Shown piece by piece: positions 51,301-64,000 of a DNA stretch of 64,000 nt; positions within the stretch are counted from its first letter, which is position 1, and every line of letters begins with the position of its first letter. The DNA lies in NCBI RefSeq assembly GCF_950023065.1, contig NC_088679.1, positions 49,848,001 to 49,912,000 of the forward strand. Direction: 5' to 3'. Source of the DNA: Planococcus citri (Eukaryota; Arthropoda; Insecta; Hemiptera; Pseudococcidae). The notes under the pieces are model-generated. The model was not told the DNA's origin. It made no database searches and worked only from the letters and a program-made list of their open reading frames with translations. The position numbers were made by a program, and so were the translations under genes.

Positions 51301-54300
51301 AAATTGACATTTTGATTCAAAAAAATCATAAAATCGTGCTCGAAAAGTCCTTCTAATTCTACTCGTAGTACCATTTATATTATAAAATGGATTAATTAAA
51401 AATTAGATATCCAACAATCATTTTTATTTCACAATCACAATCTTTTTCATTGCACTCTACACCTCCCACGCCTTCAATCACGAATCATTTTTTTCCTATT
51501 AGGTTTGGTATTTTGTTAAAATGCTGTAAAAAATGAAGATAACTTTTAATTGCAGGTTATAGAAAATTAAGAACAATAAAAAATTTCATAAGCAAGAAAA
51601 TTACACGCAACAAAAAATTTATGATTCTCTGTTGAAATAAAATAGCTAGGTATAGCACACCTTCCTAATACGTATCTAGGTACCTATCGAAGAAATATTT
51701 GAAAACAAAACTTAATCGGGTCATATAAGTCAATTAAAAAATTCAGACAGATAATTCAAAAAAATGTTTAAAAAACTGTAGGTATCTTTTTGTGAGTGAT
51801 CGATAATTTTAATTGATGCTCTATTTTCATACGTACATTACATACCATATCATAAAAATGTTTCCGAGTTATAAGCTTACCAGTAGGAATCATATTCATC
51901 TTTCTATACCATACTCCTCCGGGAAATCATCAGTTTGATCAATTTTTACCTATATAGATATTTTATAATTTGTTTTTGTTTAGTTTACTTGCATTATTTT
52001 TTTACTGGTTCTATATCAAGTAGGTATGTACTTACTTATTTTTTGGTGTCAAGTAGGTAGGCACTCGTGCAAAAAATATTCTTCATCTTGATTTTAAGAT
52101 CCAAATGAAGTTTTTAAACACGATTTTTTTGATGGAAACGTGAGAAAAATTACAACTCAATTTCATTTTCATCACACATTTTACGCTGGTGTTATATTCT
52201 TTTATTAGGTATGCCTACTTGTAGTTATTATTTCACAAACGTAGAAACACAGGTAGGTAAATATTTAAAAAAATAAAAAAAAATAATGCATAACGAAGAA
52301 GAGAAATATTTGCACGTATATATGCGACAAAAAGGTTAAAGGTTTCCGCGAAAAATGTTTCCGTTATCTGCATCACCACGTGAATTTAATATTTCAAGTA
52401 CTTCACCTAGTGGGGCTGGGTATCGTATATGTACTATGTAGATGTGCCCAGCTTCAGCTACCCATTATCCAGTACCTAGACCTAGCTTCATTTGAATACC
52501 CAAATGCATATTTCGTTGTTGTCTTGATTTTAACTATGTAAAGCGAGTACGATTGCAAAAAAAATGTTTTTCGGAATACATTGCTGTTCACGCTCAACCA
52601 ACTTTTCTGAATGTTATCTCCACAACTTCTTCGGCAATTGCTTCCTCTCGTGTTTTTGTCCCGTTGTTTTGTTTTGTTTTTAATTCTTGGTTTTATTTGC
52701 GTAATGTTGCATACGCGGATTGAATTACTTACAGAGCTAATTCTGTGATAACAATCGAAAATTTTTTGTCGAATGACTCAACAGTGGGCGAACGCATAAG
52801 TAATTCGAGCATAAAAAACTCATACTCGTATGAATGCAGCATTGAACTTCGTAAGCACCAGGTACCTACTTAAGTGTAGTTTAAAATGGGATTCACAAAT
52901 GTTCCAATAAATTTATTTGATTTGGTTTCTGTGCTTGGATTTTAACAATACCTATATAGTAATCAATTCTGGATTCTGAAATCGCAGGAAGTATCCATCA
53001 AAAGTTTCTCCTAGAAAAAACAAAGTCTATAAATTGTGGAAGATTTTACCTATCAGACTCGATTTTATCATATGATGTGTAATTCTTAGGATTAAAAAGT
53101 GGAATGAGAGCAAGTAAAGGAACAGCTCATCCTTCCAAATTCTACTAGAGAAAAGTTCAAAAATAATTACCCCTTCTTTCTAGGAAAATTAAAAGGAATT
53201 GCACTTCAATTGAAAAACGCCATGGAATCTCTCACCCACCCTTATTTCAGGAGAAAAAAAATTGTGAAATAGAATGATGGAATGGTCAACAGCATACCTT
53301 GTGAGTTACGTTATCGCTCTAAAAAGGTTCTGATACAAATTAAAGTACGTACTTGTAACTACCAACATTTTTTGCTGGAAACTTGGTATTTTTACGTGCA
53401 CAAAAAATCACCAAGATCCAAAACAATATTACTTTTACTTACGCAGAATTTTTTTTACTTTATTTCGTTCTTTTTCTTCTCAACAATTTGTTCGAATATA
53501 AGAACAAATCTCAGTTGATTAGAGTGCGATGTTACTATATGTACACATAAAAAATATTTGTCTAGGTCAGTAAATCCATAACGTTTTGATGGGTATATAA
53601 CGTGACTACTTAAACATCTTTCTGAATAATTTTGTTTTAATTACCTGCGGCGGCGTTACAAAAAATGCTACCGAAATTAAAATTACCTAAAAATGCGTGC
53701 AGATTCTATAATCAAATTATTCATTACCTACAATTATTGAATTAAATCAAGGATAATGATTGATTCAATTAATAATGTAAGGATTATTAATATCGAACAG
53801 ATCTTGAAATTTTGAAAAATAAATTATAGGTATACCTATAGGTACCACACACATTGAATTTTCAGTAGGTACCTATAATCTATTTCGAAAATAATGGACG
53901 TATTTAAAAACGCAGAGAGCCGAAGGTTCAAAGTAGAAAAATTGCTCTCTTATCAACCGTTAAACAAACACTATATTCGCATACTTACTTAGATAGGTAC
54001 CTATATTTATACAATATATTAATTCAAGGAGTTCAGTAGCATATTTTGCAATAGGTTGCCTAAAGGGAATTAGATGCAGATGAGACGAAAAGGTAATTAA
54101 AATTAACGCTTTTATAAATGGTCGAACAAATCTTATAAAACCAGTTCGACGCATAATGAACCCGTCAAACAAATCGCATTTTTAATATAGGTACCTAGGT
54201 ACTAGGTAACAAAATGGGGCACATCATAACATCGTAAAAACCAACCTCTATTCGTCAAACTAGAACTATTTCTGGTAATTTTGCATTTTAACATTTTTTT

Positions 54301-56316
54301 ACAAAATATTTGTAGTAGTAGGTAGGTATATTTCCAACATGATATACATAATATTCAATTTGATCATCGATAACACGACAACTTTTTAATTGACCCAAAT
54401 CGAGTTATTAAACGTAGTTATAAAAAGGTACCTACCTACCCATCTATATACCAAAAAGTTGGACTAATTCAAAAAAAAAGAAAAAAACGAAAGTAAAAAT
54501 ACTTCTATAGGGAAGTAGATGTACCTACATAACGAGAACTAGAATATATAAGATGAATCTTAAACAAACAAATAACCCAGAAATGCGCTTCGTCTGCATA
54601 ATATGTCTGTAGGAGCAGAGAAATTTTTACAATTTCCAACAATGCACGAGTATAAATATACCTACTATAACGAAATAATATATATCTGCCTACCATAAAC
54701 AGTAAACTTGAATAGTATACAACGGTATGATTTCTTTACAGATCATTAAAACCAAACCAAGTATACCTAACCACCAAACGCCTCCATTTTTTCTTTTTCA
54801 GTTTCACTCGCCAAAAATGTGCTGAATTTGTAAGGTGGCTTATGAAAGACGGCGGAAATATGATTTAAGAAAAAAAAAAACTAAGTAGGTTAGACGAATC
54901 GTTTAAAACAATAGTGTTGGAATTTTAGTAGCCTGATTCCCATAAAGTGATGTTGGATTTGATTCTCGTATTTTTCTGAGATTAGCCACATTCTGTTATT
55001 ATTGTTGTTTAATGAATAATAAGACGCATAAGCAGCGACCATTTGTAACATATTCGTGTTTTGTAATAACATCTACAATTGTCGTCACTACGCGTACCAT
55101 CTAACGAACCGATTACTTCACACAATGATGCTAGTTGTGGGAAATTTTATATCGTGCTGTATGGATCGTCTCTTTCTGTTTCTGTTTCCACTCACCAGCT
55201 TCAAATCAGCAAATAAAATCTGCATTTTCTAAAAATTATTTTTATTAGTAGCTAAATTAATTCTTAATATTTTATACGTCACATTAAGTACAATTTTTTC
55301 GCCGTAAAAAATTATGCTGGCGTGAAATCCGCGCATTTATTGTTGAGTAAATTGTTTTTCAAGTTCTAGAGCGGAACTGTATGGTAGGTATATCATTATT
55401 GGGTAGTGTTTTAGAATTAAATTCTTTTAGGGTAGTGGAACACAAGGTCAATATCAATGCGAGTCTTTTATCGCGTTGTTCACAAATTTAGAATTTTATG
55501 AGGATTAGGAAGGGGAGGGGGCGTACGTAGCCATAAACAAAATCGAAGGAGAACTTTTGCTCAACCATTCAAGAATTTAAATGGTTGGTCAATTGATTTT
55601 AAAAGTTTTATTGAATGACTTTTTCATTCGTTTTCGATAATGGGGTTTTGAGCACAACTCAAATTTTGAATTTTTAAAATGAGTACGAGGTAGGGTGGCA
55701 TCAAATTTGAAATACCCAATTAATTTCTTTATCATTTTTCCAATTTTTTCTTTTTGTGTAAATATTGAGAGAAAAAAGTACGATGAAAAAATTGTTTTTT
55801 TTCTCCGTTTCAAAAAAATGTACGAATTGCAGAATGAGGAAAATAAAAAATCTACATAACTTTTAGTTGTGAATACTACATCCCTCTTAAAAATACAATA
55901 TAGATCAGTTTTGTGGGATTATAAGATCGAAAAAATCAATTTTTTCGTTCCATTAGGCCATTTTTGAGGAAAAAAATATTCTGCAAAAAAAAGCTGTATT
56001 TTTCTCAATTGTGCCATCACAAAAAAGTTCATTTGTAAAGATAATCAAGGTCCTGCGAAAAAAAAAGAAAAAAATAATCTTGCAAACCATAAAGTTTTTT
56101 ATTTATAAAAAGTTTTTTTGAGCTTATGAACTTCCACAAAACAAATTTTTGAGCATTGGATTTTTGAATAGTCGATCTTTTAAGACTGAAGGCAGTATAG
56201 ACAGTTATTTTTTCCAGACATCTCAAAATATGTTTAATTATTGATTCTAGCTCTTTCATTTTCGAAGTCAGAAAATTTCAACTTTTAAAAATTATAAACT
56301 GGGAGAGAGGATTATT

Positions 56317-56330
56317 CCCCCCCCCCCCCC
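56317..56330. repeat. Run of 14 C
   Basis: The longest of at least eight C or G runs of 10 or more in this AT-rich window; others are at 17366-17377, 20039-20050, 28119-28128, 28790-28800, 31503-31512, 47602-47611, 61654-61666 and 62003-62013. Confidence 0.9.
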
Positions 56331-58309
56331 AAAATTTCAATACCTTTTTTGTTCGTCTCAAAAAATTGATCCAGAAACTGTGGTCGAAAATTTATAATTT
56401 TGCAAATTCGGGTACCTGTCCCTTCAATATCTAGAACAGGCAGGTTTCAGGAAATTGAGTATTAGGCGCAGATTATACCCCTTCAAGTAGGTACACTGAA
56501 TACACAAAGTACGTATCGTTTGGATTGGTACATATCTACTTTTAATTTTCTGATGCTCATACTTACCTACTTCTGAAGAAATCTTGATAATTTCGTCAAT
56601 TTTTGAAAAATTTGGAGTGTTTTAATTCGTGTGTGTAAGTATGAATTAACATTTTGCTTCACAATTCGGCCGATCAATGCTTCCTTTTTTTCAATAAAGA
56701 AAATTAATCCGCCAAAAACTGTCCAAATCGAATTGTGCAAAAAAATTGTTCAAATTCGTGACATTGACCTCTGCTGTTGGTTTTTTCATTCAGTTTTATG
56801 TGAAATAGCGAAGAACAGAGAAATAGTGTAGTAAAATGAAAAAAGTGTTTTTTATGACTTCGTGTCTAGTTATACACTGCTTTTTCATGATTTCGTATAA
56901 AATTTGTTTTACAGGAGAAATTGTAATAGGTATAGGTACATAAAAATAGTAGGCAATTATAAATATTTCTACATTGATGCTATTCCATTTTATTTTCGAT
57001 ACGGCAAAAGAGATAAATAATGTATGGATGTTTTTTTTTTTTTTTTTACTTCATTATTTTGCAAATAAGTAGGTATCTATGATAATAAAACTTTGAAAAA
57101 AAAGTTTTGTTCTCAGTAGAAACAAATTTTTTTATTTCAATTGAAAAATGTCGATAATAGGTTGGTTATAGGTTAAGGTACCTACCTACGTATTCTTCGC
57201 AAAAAAATTTAACCGACCTTTACTTAAATCTTGTCAAATTGCTTGAAAAGGCATGTTTATCATTAGTTCATTACATATATCCGACTAAACTCGCAGAATA
57301 GAAATATAGGTATCTACCTACCTATAAGTTATACATACCTAAATAGTTATTTGATTCCAGTACATAGGTAGAGGTACCTACTACATTCATTTGATACACA
57401 CGTTAGGTTCATTTTAATAAGGTGTAAGTAATAAATTCATTCAGTTAGGCTTTCTTGGAAAAAATAAATAGGTACCTTGGTAAAATGTAACTACACTGAA
57501 ACATTATAACGAAAAGATTTGCAATTAATTTACATTCAAAGTCTACTTAACCATGTGTTACTTTCTTCACGTATGTATAGGTATAGGTATGGTACCTGAA
57601 TCATATATATTTACACATTGTAGGAACCTATGCATTCAACAATTAATACATCAAGTGAATTGAAATTGAAACATATCCAAAAGAATCACCAGCACTACTA
57701 ACTCTTCGTAGGCATTACCACGTTCTATACCATTTACATTACATTTACTTAGCTAATTTTAGATAAACGTTTGCGACTATTTTTTTTTTCTTCTTTTTTT
57801 AACGTAAGAAAATAAAAGGTACGGTTATATTACAAAACCTGTTTGTTAATGAAGGATAACAAGGGACCTAACTGGAATTTAATACAACACGTTATCCGAT
57901 TCCGCATCGTTTTTCACGCTAATTATTACATCCTCTCGTTATACCAACATATCTCGACGATAATTTCAGAGTAAAAGTAAAAGTAAACCGTCGCGTACCT
58001 ACGGAAAGTGAATCTTCTCATCTCATTTACTAAACTATACCTATATGTATTCGCTGCATCTCGACCTTGAAATACTAAAATTAGGTTTCTAACGTTAAGG
58101 TAAATGGTGCGGTATAAAATTGAATATATTTAAGTAACTATGTAGGTAAAGAAGATATCTACGTAATTTTTACTATAAAAATAAATTCGATTCAACAGAT
58201 TGGTATTTCATAAGCTATTCTCAATAGTACATAAATACCATGTGCATTATTTTTACGAGATTCGTGTGTCTTTCGCGAATTAGATAAACGTTACAAGCAG
58301 TGAAATACA

Positions 58310-58314
<5 letters not shown>

Positions 58315-58339
<25 letters not shown>
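58315..58339. repeat. Run of 25 T
   Basis: Homopolymer. Similar runs at 8431-8456 (26) and 57031-57047 (17). They could be remnants of antisense retroposon tails, but no flanking element was recognised. Confidence 0.9.
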
Positions 58340-58345
<6 letters not shown>

Positions 58346-61300
58346 GGTATTTACTCATCGCAGAGTAAAAGTTACAGAAACAAAACCTTGAAATAATAAA
58401 AAAAAAATGTTCACGTTGATAATGAAAATTATAAGGGGTTAAATACTTCATACGAGTACAGTCGTAAATAAAATTATTTCCCAGAGATATAACAAACAAA
58501 TACTTAACACGTAATATGAAAAATAGGTACATCAATAAAATAAGGTAATTGCTCACGGGTCGTCTTCATCGTTGCATATTAGACATCTCTTTATGGCTGA
58601 AGGGAAACTCGATTTACTTACCTACTAATCAAAAATAAACACACTTTAATATAAGTACCCACAATGTTATATAATGATATGCTTATTACATGTCTCCTGT
58701 ACTAACATGTGTACTTATTTGTAAAAAAAATTTTAGCAACGAATGTTAAATAGTTACAAACCAGAGTTGATGAACCTGAACAATATGCTAAAGCACACGG
58801 ATTAGCACCTTTGAGATTGTAATCAAGATTTTCTTCTTTTTTGGTATTCCAAGAACGTTACATCGTGCGTTAAGAATTTCGTAATAATGGAATATTATTA
58901 TAGTAAGGTAGGTCTAGGTGTACCTATACGTAAGGTGCCGCATGCAGCTTGAAAACGTGCATCGTAAAATTTGTTCATTTCATTGACAAGTTGGACTTTT
59001 GAATAAAATCAAACATCACGACAAAATGTATGGCATGTCAGTGATGAATCTTCAATCTAGTTCAAGTTTATGTAAAATCTGAATGGATTAGTTGCATAGG
59101 TAGGTAGGTGCTTATTGCAAAAATGTCTCGAAGTGATTTCAAAACATTGAAGAAATCGCCAATAATAAATGACAGAAAATTTGTATTGAAAAACACATAC
59201 CTATCTTTCAATTAATGAAAGTCAGTAAAAATTTCAATTGATACTGAGAAGTATTTCACGAGCTATCACTTTTCGTGAATGTTTGCAAGTATGATATAGA
59301 GTAGGTACCTAGACCTATCTAATATAACATTACGTGTTGGAGAATGGCATCTTTATTTTATGCTCAAACCTAAATAATTTATTTCACTGAATGAAACCAT
59401 GAAGATACTATACCTACTTTTTCAAGGTCCGATTCACTTATCAAATTTATTAGCGACTTCAAAAATAGGTAGCACAAGTAGTGGTATGAGTTACGTACAG
59501 TACAAACCAATCTTAGCATATAAATAAGAAAAAATGATAATTTGAAAAACATATGTCGTAGGCTAACCTCGAAAATAAGGGGATATACGCACTTTCGCGC
59601 TCCAAACCAATATTGATCCTCACTCGGTCCTCTCCGAGTTAAATTCTAAAATGAAAAGTTTTTTATGGTCTAGGGCTTGATGTGGATTGCTATGGTATCT
59701 TCCTCACACTAGCTTTATCATTCCCATACACTTGGTAAAATATCCAAATTCAGAATTTAGTGAAAGTTCAGGTGGACAGATGGAATTATGCAGAGTAGGC
59801 ATATGTAGTGCATACTTGGATCTGACTGAGTCCCAGACCATATACCTACCCACTTGTGTGCTCTAATATAAGGACCGAGTATTGTTTATAATACGACCTA
59901 GACCCGCATTAAAAAAATGCACGCATATAACCTAACCATTCTTGATGAAAAATGATACCTATTTTCCGTTTTTTACTCCTTTTATCATTTGTGGCGTTTA
60001 TGACCTAAATGTATGTAGCTATTCGCACAATGCAATAAAGCAGCTTAGTGCACTCGCAGCATCGTGCAATGTGAATTCAAACCGATGTAATTTTCCGTTA
60101 TATATGAAAAAGTTTGCAATATAATTATGAAAACGAACGGATCTCAAAATTATACCAATATTTCCTATTTGAACGCCTCAACGATCAGAATAAAAGCAAA
60201 GAACAACACGGTTTTCATGAAATCTCGATAAAGTATCAACCTGCAAATACCCATCTAATCCGTCCACTCTCTCTCTAAATTAGAGGAACAACATGGTCGA
60301 ATGAACTCTGGCCCCGACATAAGGAGTGCAATATTTGTTTCGACTGTAACAAACCATTGTATAATTTACTTATTACAGGCAATGATTCGATAAGATTTTT
60401 CGAATGTAATTTAAGCACCGCTTAATTTTATTGAGAGGCGAAATCTTCGTATCTTTATATACTTACCTCTACTCTTAATACGTTATATTTATTTATTCTA
60501 CAACTCTACCTATAGATACATGATTTATAATATGCACGATTATACTTTAACGATGCTAAAATAACTTGTCACTCATTTTTTAATAACCCGATGCACGGGA
60601 TAAGGAGAAAAATCGCAGGGAATTTTTATCTATAGCTGATTAATAGGTTATGACATGGAAGATTGTTATTTTCTTATTCTTTTCGAACTACCAGAGGATT
60701 TATTTTGTTAATCGGTGGACTTATTTGAAGTTATGTAACTTTTCTTAGAAGGAGAAAAAGATATGGCGGGATAGGTAGGTTAAAATTAAAAGCTTCTTTC
60801 CGGATTACAGTTTTCTTAATGTAACTCATCAGTATACCGATCTAAAAGGTGCCCTATACTTACTTAAATGAACATTAATACCGTAAATTAGCTACCATCC
60901 TTCTTTTAGAATATTCCTGAGTTACCAGCGAGCTCATTCATAAGCTGTCCAGTACTATATTTTACGTTTTTTTCAATGGTTTCCCAATTGTATCCCACCA
61001 TCGAAGTGTTTCATATTTATTATGCATTTTAAGGAGACGCTGATGGCACAAAAATATCAAGTTTATCAACAGGGTGTTGAGAAAGTTCTGGCCAGTAAAT
61101 ATTATTTTACTGAGCAAAAATATAACATACGAGTACTTACCTATAAAAATGATTCGAACGTGACCTGTATGCAAAAAAATCGAATGTCATTTTACATGGT
61201 GTCCAAAAAACGTGACGTTGGTAGATTCTTTAAAATGCTGAAATTTCGAGAAAAGTTTTTCTTAGACTACCTATACCTACCCAAAAAATGACAACTTGAA

Positions 61301-61610
61301 CTTTGTAGGTTTTGTGGGGGGGGAGAGAAGGGTATTAAGACGAGTTTATAGTGTTCACCTAATAAAAAAAGAAAAAAACATTTTTAAAACCTCCACAGAG
61401 CAATTTGAAATTCAAAACTGAAAATTCGCTGAAAGGCTCTAAAATGATCCAAAAGAGACTGTTTTTGACCCAGAGTATGTACCTCTCTCTACCAGTTGAT
61501 AAAGTAATGTCACAAACTAGTATTTTTCCGGTATTAGTTCAGGAGAAGTAGGTACTATAATTGACGTCTTCTGGAAATACGAGTACATTTTCAAAAAAAA
61601 TTCAAGTAGG

Positions 61611-62579
61611 TAAAGGTAAGGGTACCAAATATCGACCACCCCCTTAAATCCGACCCCCCCCCCCCCGTCTAACTCGCCTGATGATACACAAAATTTTTGG
61701 AAAGACATTTTTCTTATTCCTTTTTCACAGAAAAAGCGAATGAGACCAAAATCATTGCTGTAAAGCCAAATGGTGAGAAATATGACAAGCAAAAAACGAA
61801 AATCAGAAAGTCAACATTAAATTTTAAATTTTGTTCGAAGTGAGCTTCTGAAAATAGTTTTTGGCGGATAAATTTCGTGTTAATTTTTATATAAAGCTGA
61901 CACTTGAACAAATAATAAGTGCTAATTACTTTTTGGATAATTTCAATGGTGAGTTTTCAAATTTCTGGTCAAAGTTACTTTTATGAAGTGCCCTAAATTC
62001 GACCCCCCCCCCCATTGTTTTGGCAATTTCAAGACTTTGTTTTTTGCTACAGACATGCCAAAAGAAAAGATAGATCAAAATCATAAGAAATGGGCCGAAG
62101 TTTCCGGTAAATTAATGTTCTAAGGTACTTTTATTATGTTGATATGTCAAGTAATAAATATCTGTTTTAACGTCTTCAGACTCTTTGGTGTTTTTTTGAC
62201 TAATTTTTAAATATTAACACGTTTTTTGAGGGAGTCGATATTAGGGTCACTTTTTTTTGGCAAGGGACCAATTTTCATAATTTGTAAAAACGTTCTAAAT
62301 ACTTTATTTTTAGGTATTAAGTAATAAATATTTGTTTAACGCCTTCAGACTTTGATTTCGGTGTTTTTTTTACTCATTTTTAACACGTTTTTTTAGGGGG
62401 TCGATATTTGGGTCACTTTTTTTTGTTGAATTTTTGAACTTTTTTCGGAAAATGTAAAAAAAAGATAGTAGGTACTTAAATGAAAATATGTCAAGCCATC
62501 ACCGACATTTCCAGCTCAATTTGGCTCCGAGAAATTCTAAAAATAAACTAGGGGGTCGATAATTGGTACCTTTACCCTA
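61611..62579. mobile_element. About 970-bp repeat element with inverted ends and internal GTCGATAT repeats
   Basis: Ends are imperfect inverted repeats of about 28 bases: left GGTAAGGGTACCAAATATCG then ACC-CCCCC (61614-61643), right GGGGTCGATAATTGGTACC then TTTACCC (62551-62577). Inside, two diverged tandem units at about 62145-62255 and 62325-62420 share AAGTAATAAATAT-TGTTT, AACG-CTTCAGACT, GGTGTTTTTT and AACACGTTTTTT, each ending in GGGTCGATAT-GGGTCAC. The TCGACCCCC motif also appears next to C runs at 61652-61666 and 62001-62013. No transposase frame. It looks like a non-autonomous or satellite-like element whose end motif has been reiterated inside. Confidence 0.65.
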
Positions 62580-64000
62580 TACTCACCTAGATAGAAAGTT
62601 CTCAATTTTTACTTTTGTGCCAACATGGGAGGGCAAGCAAATTAATGAACACGAACAAATAGGGCATGGACACAGAAAAGTCAGAAAGGACTGAGGCGCC
62701 AATATGATCCAATCAACTTCTGATTCGCCATAAAGTAGGCAATATGTCCGACATGAGATGTACATATAGTTAGTTCAACCTTTGCTTAAGTCTGTCCTTT
62801 GCCTTATCATACTACTTCAGTCAAACACGGGAAAATTGACTAACATTTTATATGTACCTACTACCTATCTTTGAGGGGTCATTAGTCTGAAGTCGAGACT
62901 TTCTTGTCACACTGTTTAGGTGAGCGATTCTTGAAAACGATCGCATATTTCTAATTTTACTATTCATTAATAACATCCAATTTAGGCTACAATATCGTAA
63001 GATGCTACCTAGATAGGTTCAGGGAGAGGGGCCATACCTACCCGGCTTAGTAATCTGCCGAAATATATGCATAGTAAGTAAATGGTTGACCGGAACATGC
63101 CTATGCCTCTTCGTCTGCACCACTGCAATCATGTTTAACCAGTTCTCAAAGGTTCTAAAAATCCGTTTATACCTACTTGTATTTTTTTTTTTTTCACAAA
63201 ACCGAGTATGCAGTTACGAGATGGTATATACGTATTTGTGTGAGTTGAGCTGAAAGATTATGCAATAGGTACGTCTTCTCTCACACACGCAAACGCAGAT
63301 ATCGTACCCATTATTACAGCATTCGTATATACCTACTTACTATATACGCGTCCCAATGAACCAAAGTTGTTGTTTTCTCGATCGGTTAATGTCTCCTATT
63401 ATGCATTCCGGCTGAAGAAACATCACTTTCACTGATTTATTTTTCGAATATCCACCCTATGGTGTGCAGCTTTCCTCCGGGATATTGTAGCACAATCACA
63501 TTATTTCAGTTCATTTTTCTTCCACTAAAGAAAAAAGTCACGTTCAAAAACATAATAGTTTGTTTCAAAAGATAGGTACCTATAAATGTAAATAGAACAA
63601 ACAGACATGTAGGTCTAGGTACATATTTATGTATTTTGACAAAAAATGATTAGTGAAATGTCTTTTGAGCGATAATTAGGTATTATAGCGGTGAAGTAAT
63701 ACAGAAAAATATAACTTTTCACTGTCACTCGATTCTATAAAAATTGTCATACTAAAATCATGGTATAAGAAAATCATACACATTTCATGTGGAAATTTAT
63801 TAGTTAATGGGCGTCCATTACGATTTCTCGTCAAATATTCTCGTGCGAGCAAATACAGCAATACCATCTCTCGAATAATTCAACTTCCTAGTGTCAGCTT
63901 TCGATAATAAGAAAAAGGTCATAAGCCTCGTGAATTTATGCGATCAGATGTACAGAAGATATGGGTGCACCTCTCTCTCCCTGTATCTACCTGCGATGGT
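62580..64000. other. Gene-free right edge
   Basis: No exon, RNA gene or clear repeat seen. A T run lies at 63182-63194 and there are several GGTACC-type motifs. Confidence 0.4.

Larger units (their letters stand above)
45333..61610. other. Long gene-free AT-rich stretch
   Basis: About 16 kb without any exon that I can support on either strand; it would fit a long first intron. It holds homopolymer runs (T at 57031-57047 and 58315-58339, C at 56317-56330, G at 47602-47611) and many GGTACC/AGGTAGGT motifs. Short open frames are without domains. Confidence 0.5.

Noticed and set aside
54785..54835. Short segment between a TTTTTCAG acceptor and GTAAGG donor
   Set aside because: Only about 28 bases with no partner exons nearby; a chance pairing of splice-like sequences.

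Overview
The window is AT-rich eukaryotic nuclear DNA, almost certainly insect and probably a sternorrhynchan hemipteran (aphid, scale or mealybug type). Reasons: compact exons with canonical GT-AG introns, a conserved animal secreted-protein gene, decayed non-LTR retrotransposons, many short inverted-repeat DNA elements, and dense scattering of a GGTACC-centred motif (AGGTACCTA and AGGTAGGT variants). The species cannot be fixed from sequence alone.

The main gene runs on the + strand from 26487 to 42435: a follistatin-like 5 (FSTL4/FSTL5 family) gene reconstructed here from 15 exons whose reading phases all match. The 920 residues recovered carry, in order, an N-terminal linker, a Kazal/follistatin domain, a long acidic low-complexity linker, two EF-hands, two Ig domains and the roughly 400-residue C-terminal domain typical of the family. 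The signal-peptide exon was not found; it may lie upstream of the window or hide in the 26 kb to the left. A polyadenylation signal at 42998-43003 closes the gene.

Downstream, 44254-44478 encodes an unrecognised 74-residue secreted peptide in a single coding exon, followed at once by a good splice donor (a probable 3' UTR intron). A possible 5' non-coding exon ends at 45332 and would open a further + strand gene whose remaining exons are not visible. A phase-1-compatible terminal exon candidate lies at 43169-43317.

The rest (about 1-26 kb, the larger introns and 45-64 kb) looks intronic or intergenic and holds repeats: two minus-strand non-LTR reverse transcriptase fragments (1-655; 32395-33442), a near-perfect 367-bp foldback element with Transib/RSS-like ends and a 5-bp target duplication (10953-11319), a second large palindrome (19881-20282), several small inverted-repeat elements with TA flanks (20504-20665, 20789-20911, 31397-31583), a 1-kb element with internal repeats (61611-62579), diverged direct repeats (4189-4580, 13452-13750), and unusually many runs of 10-14 C or G. 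No tRNA, rRNA or CRISPR was seen.
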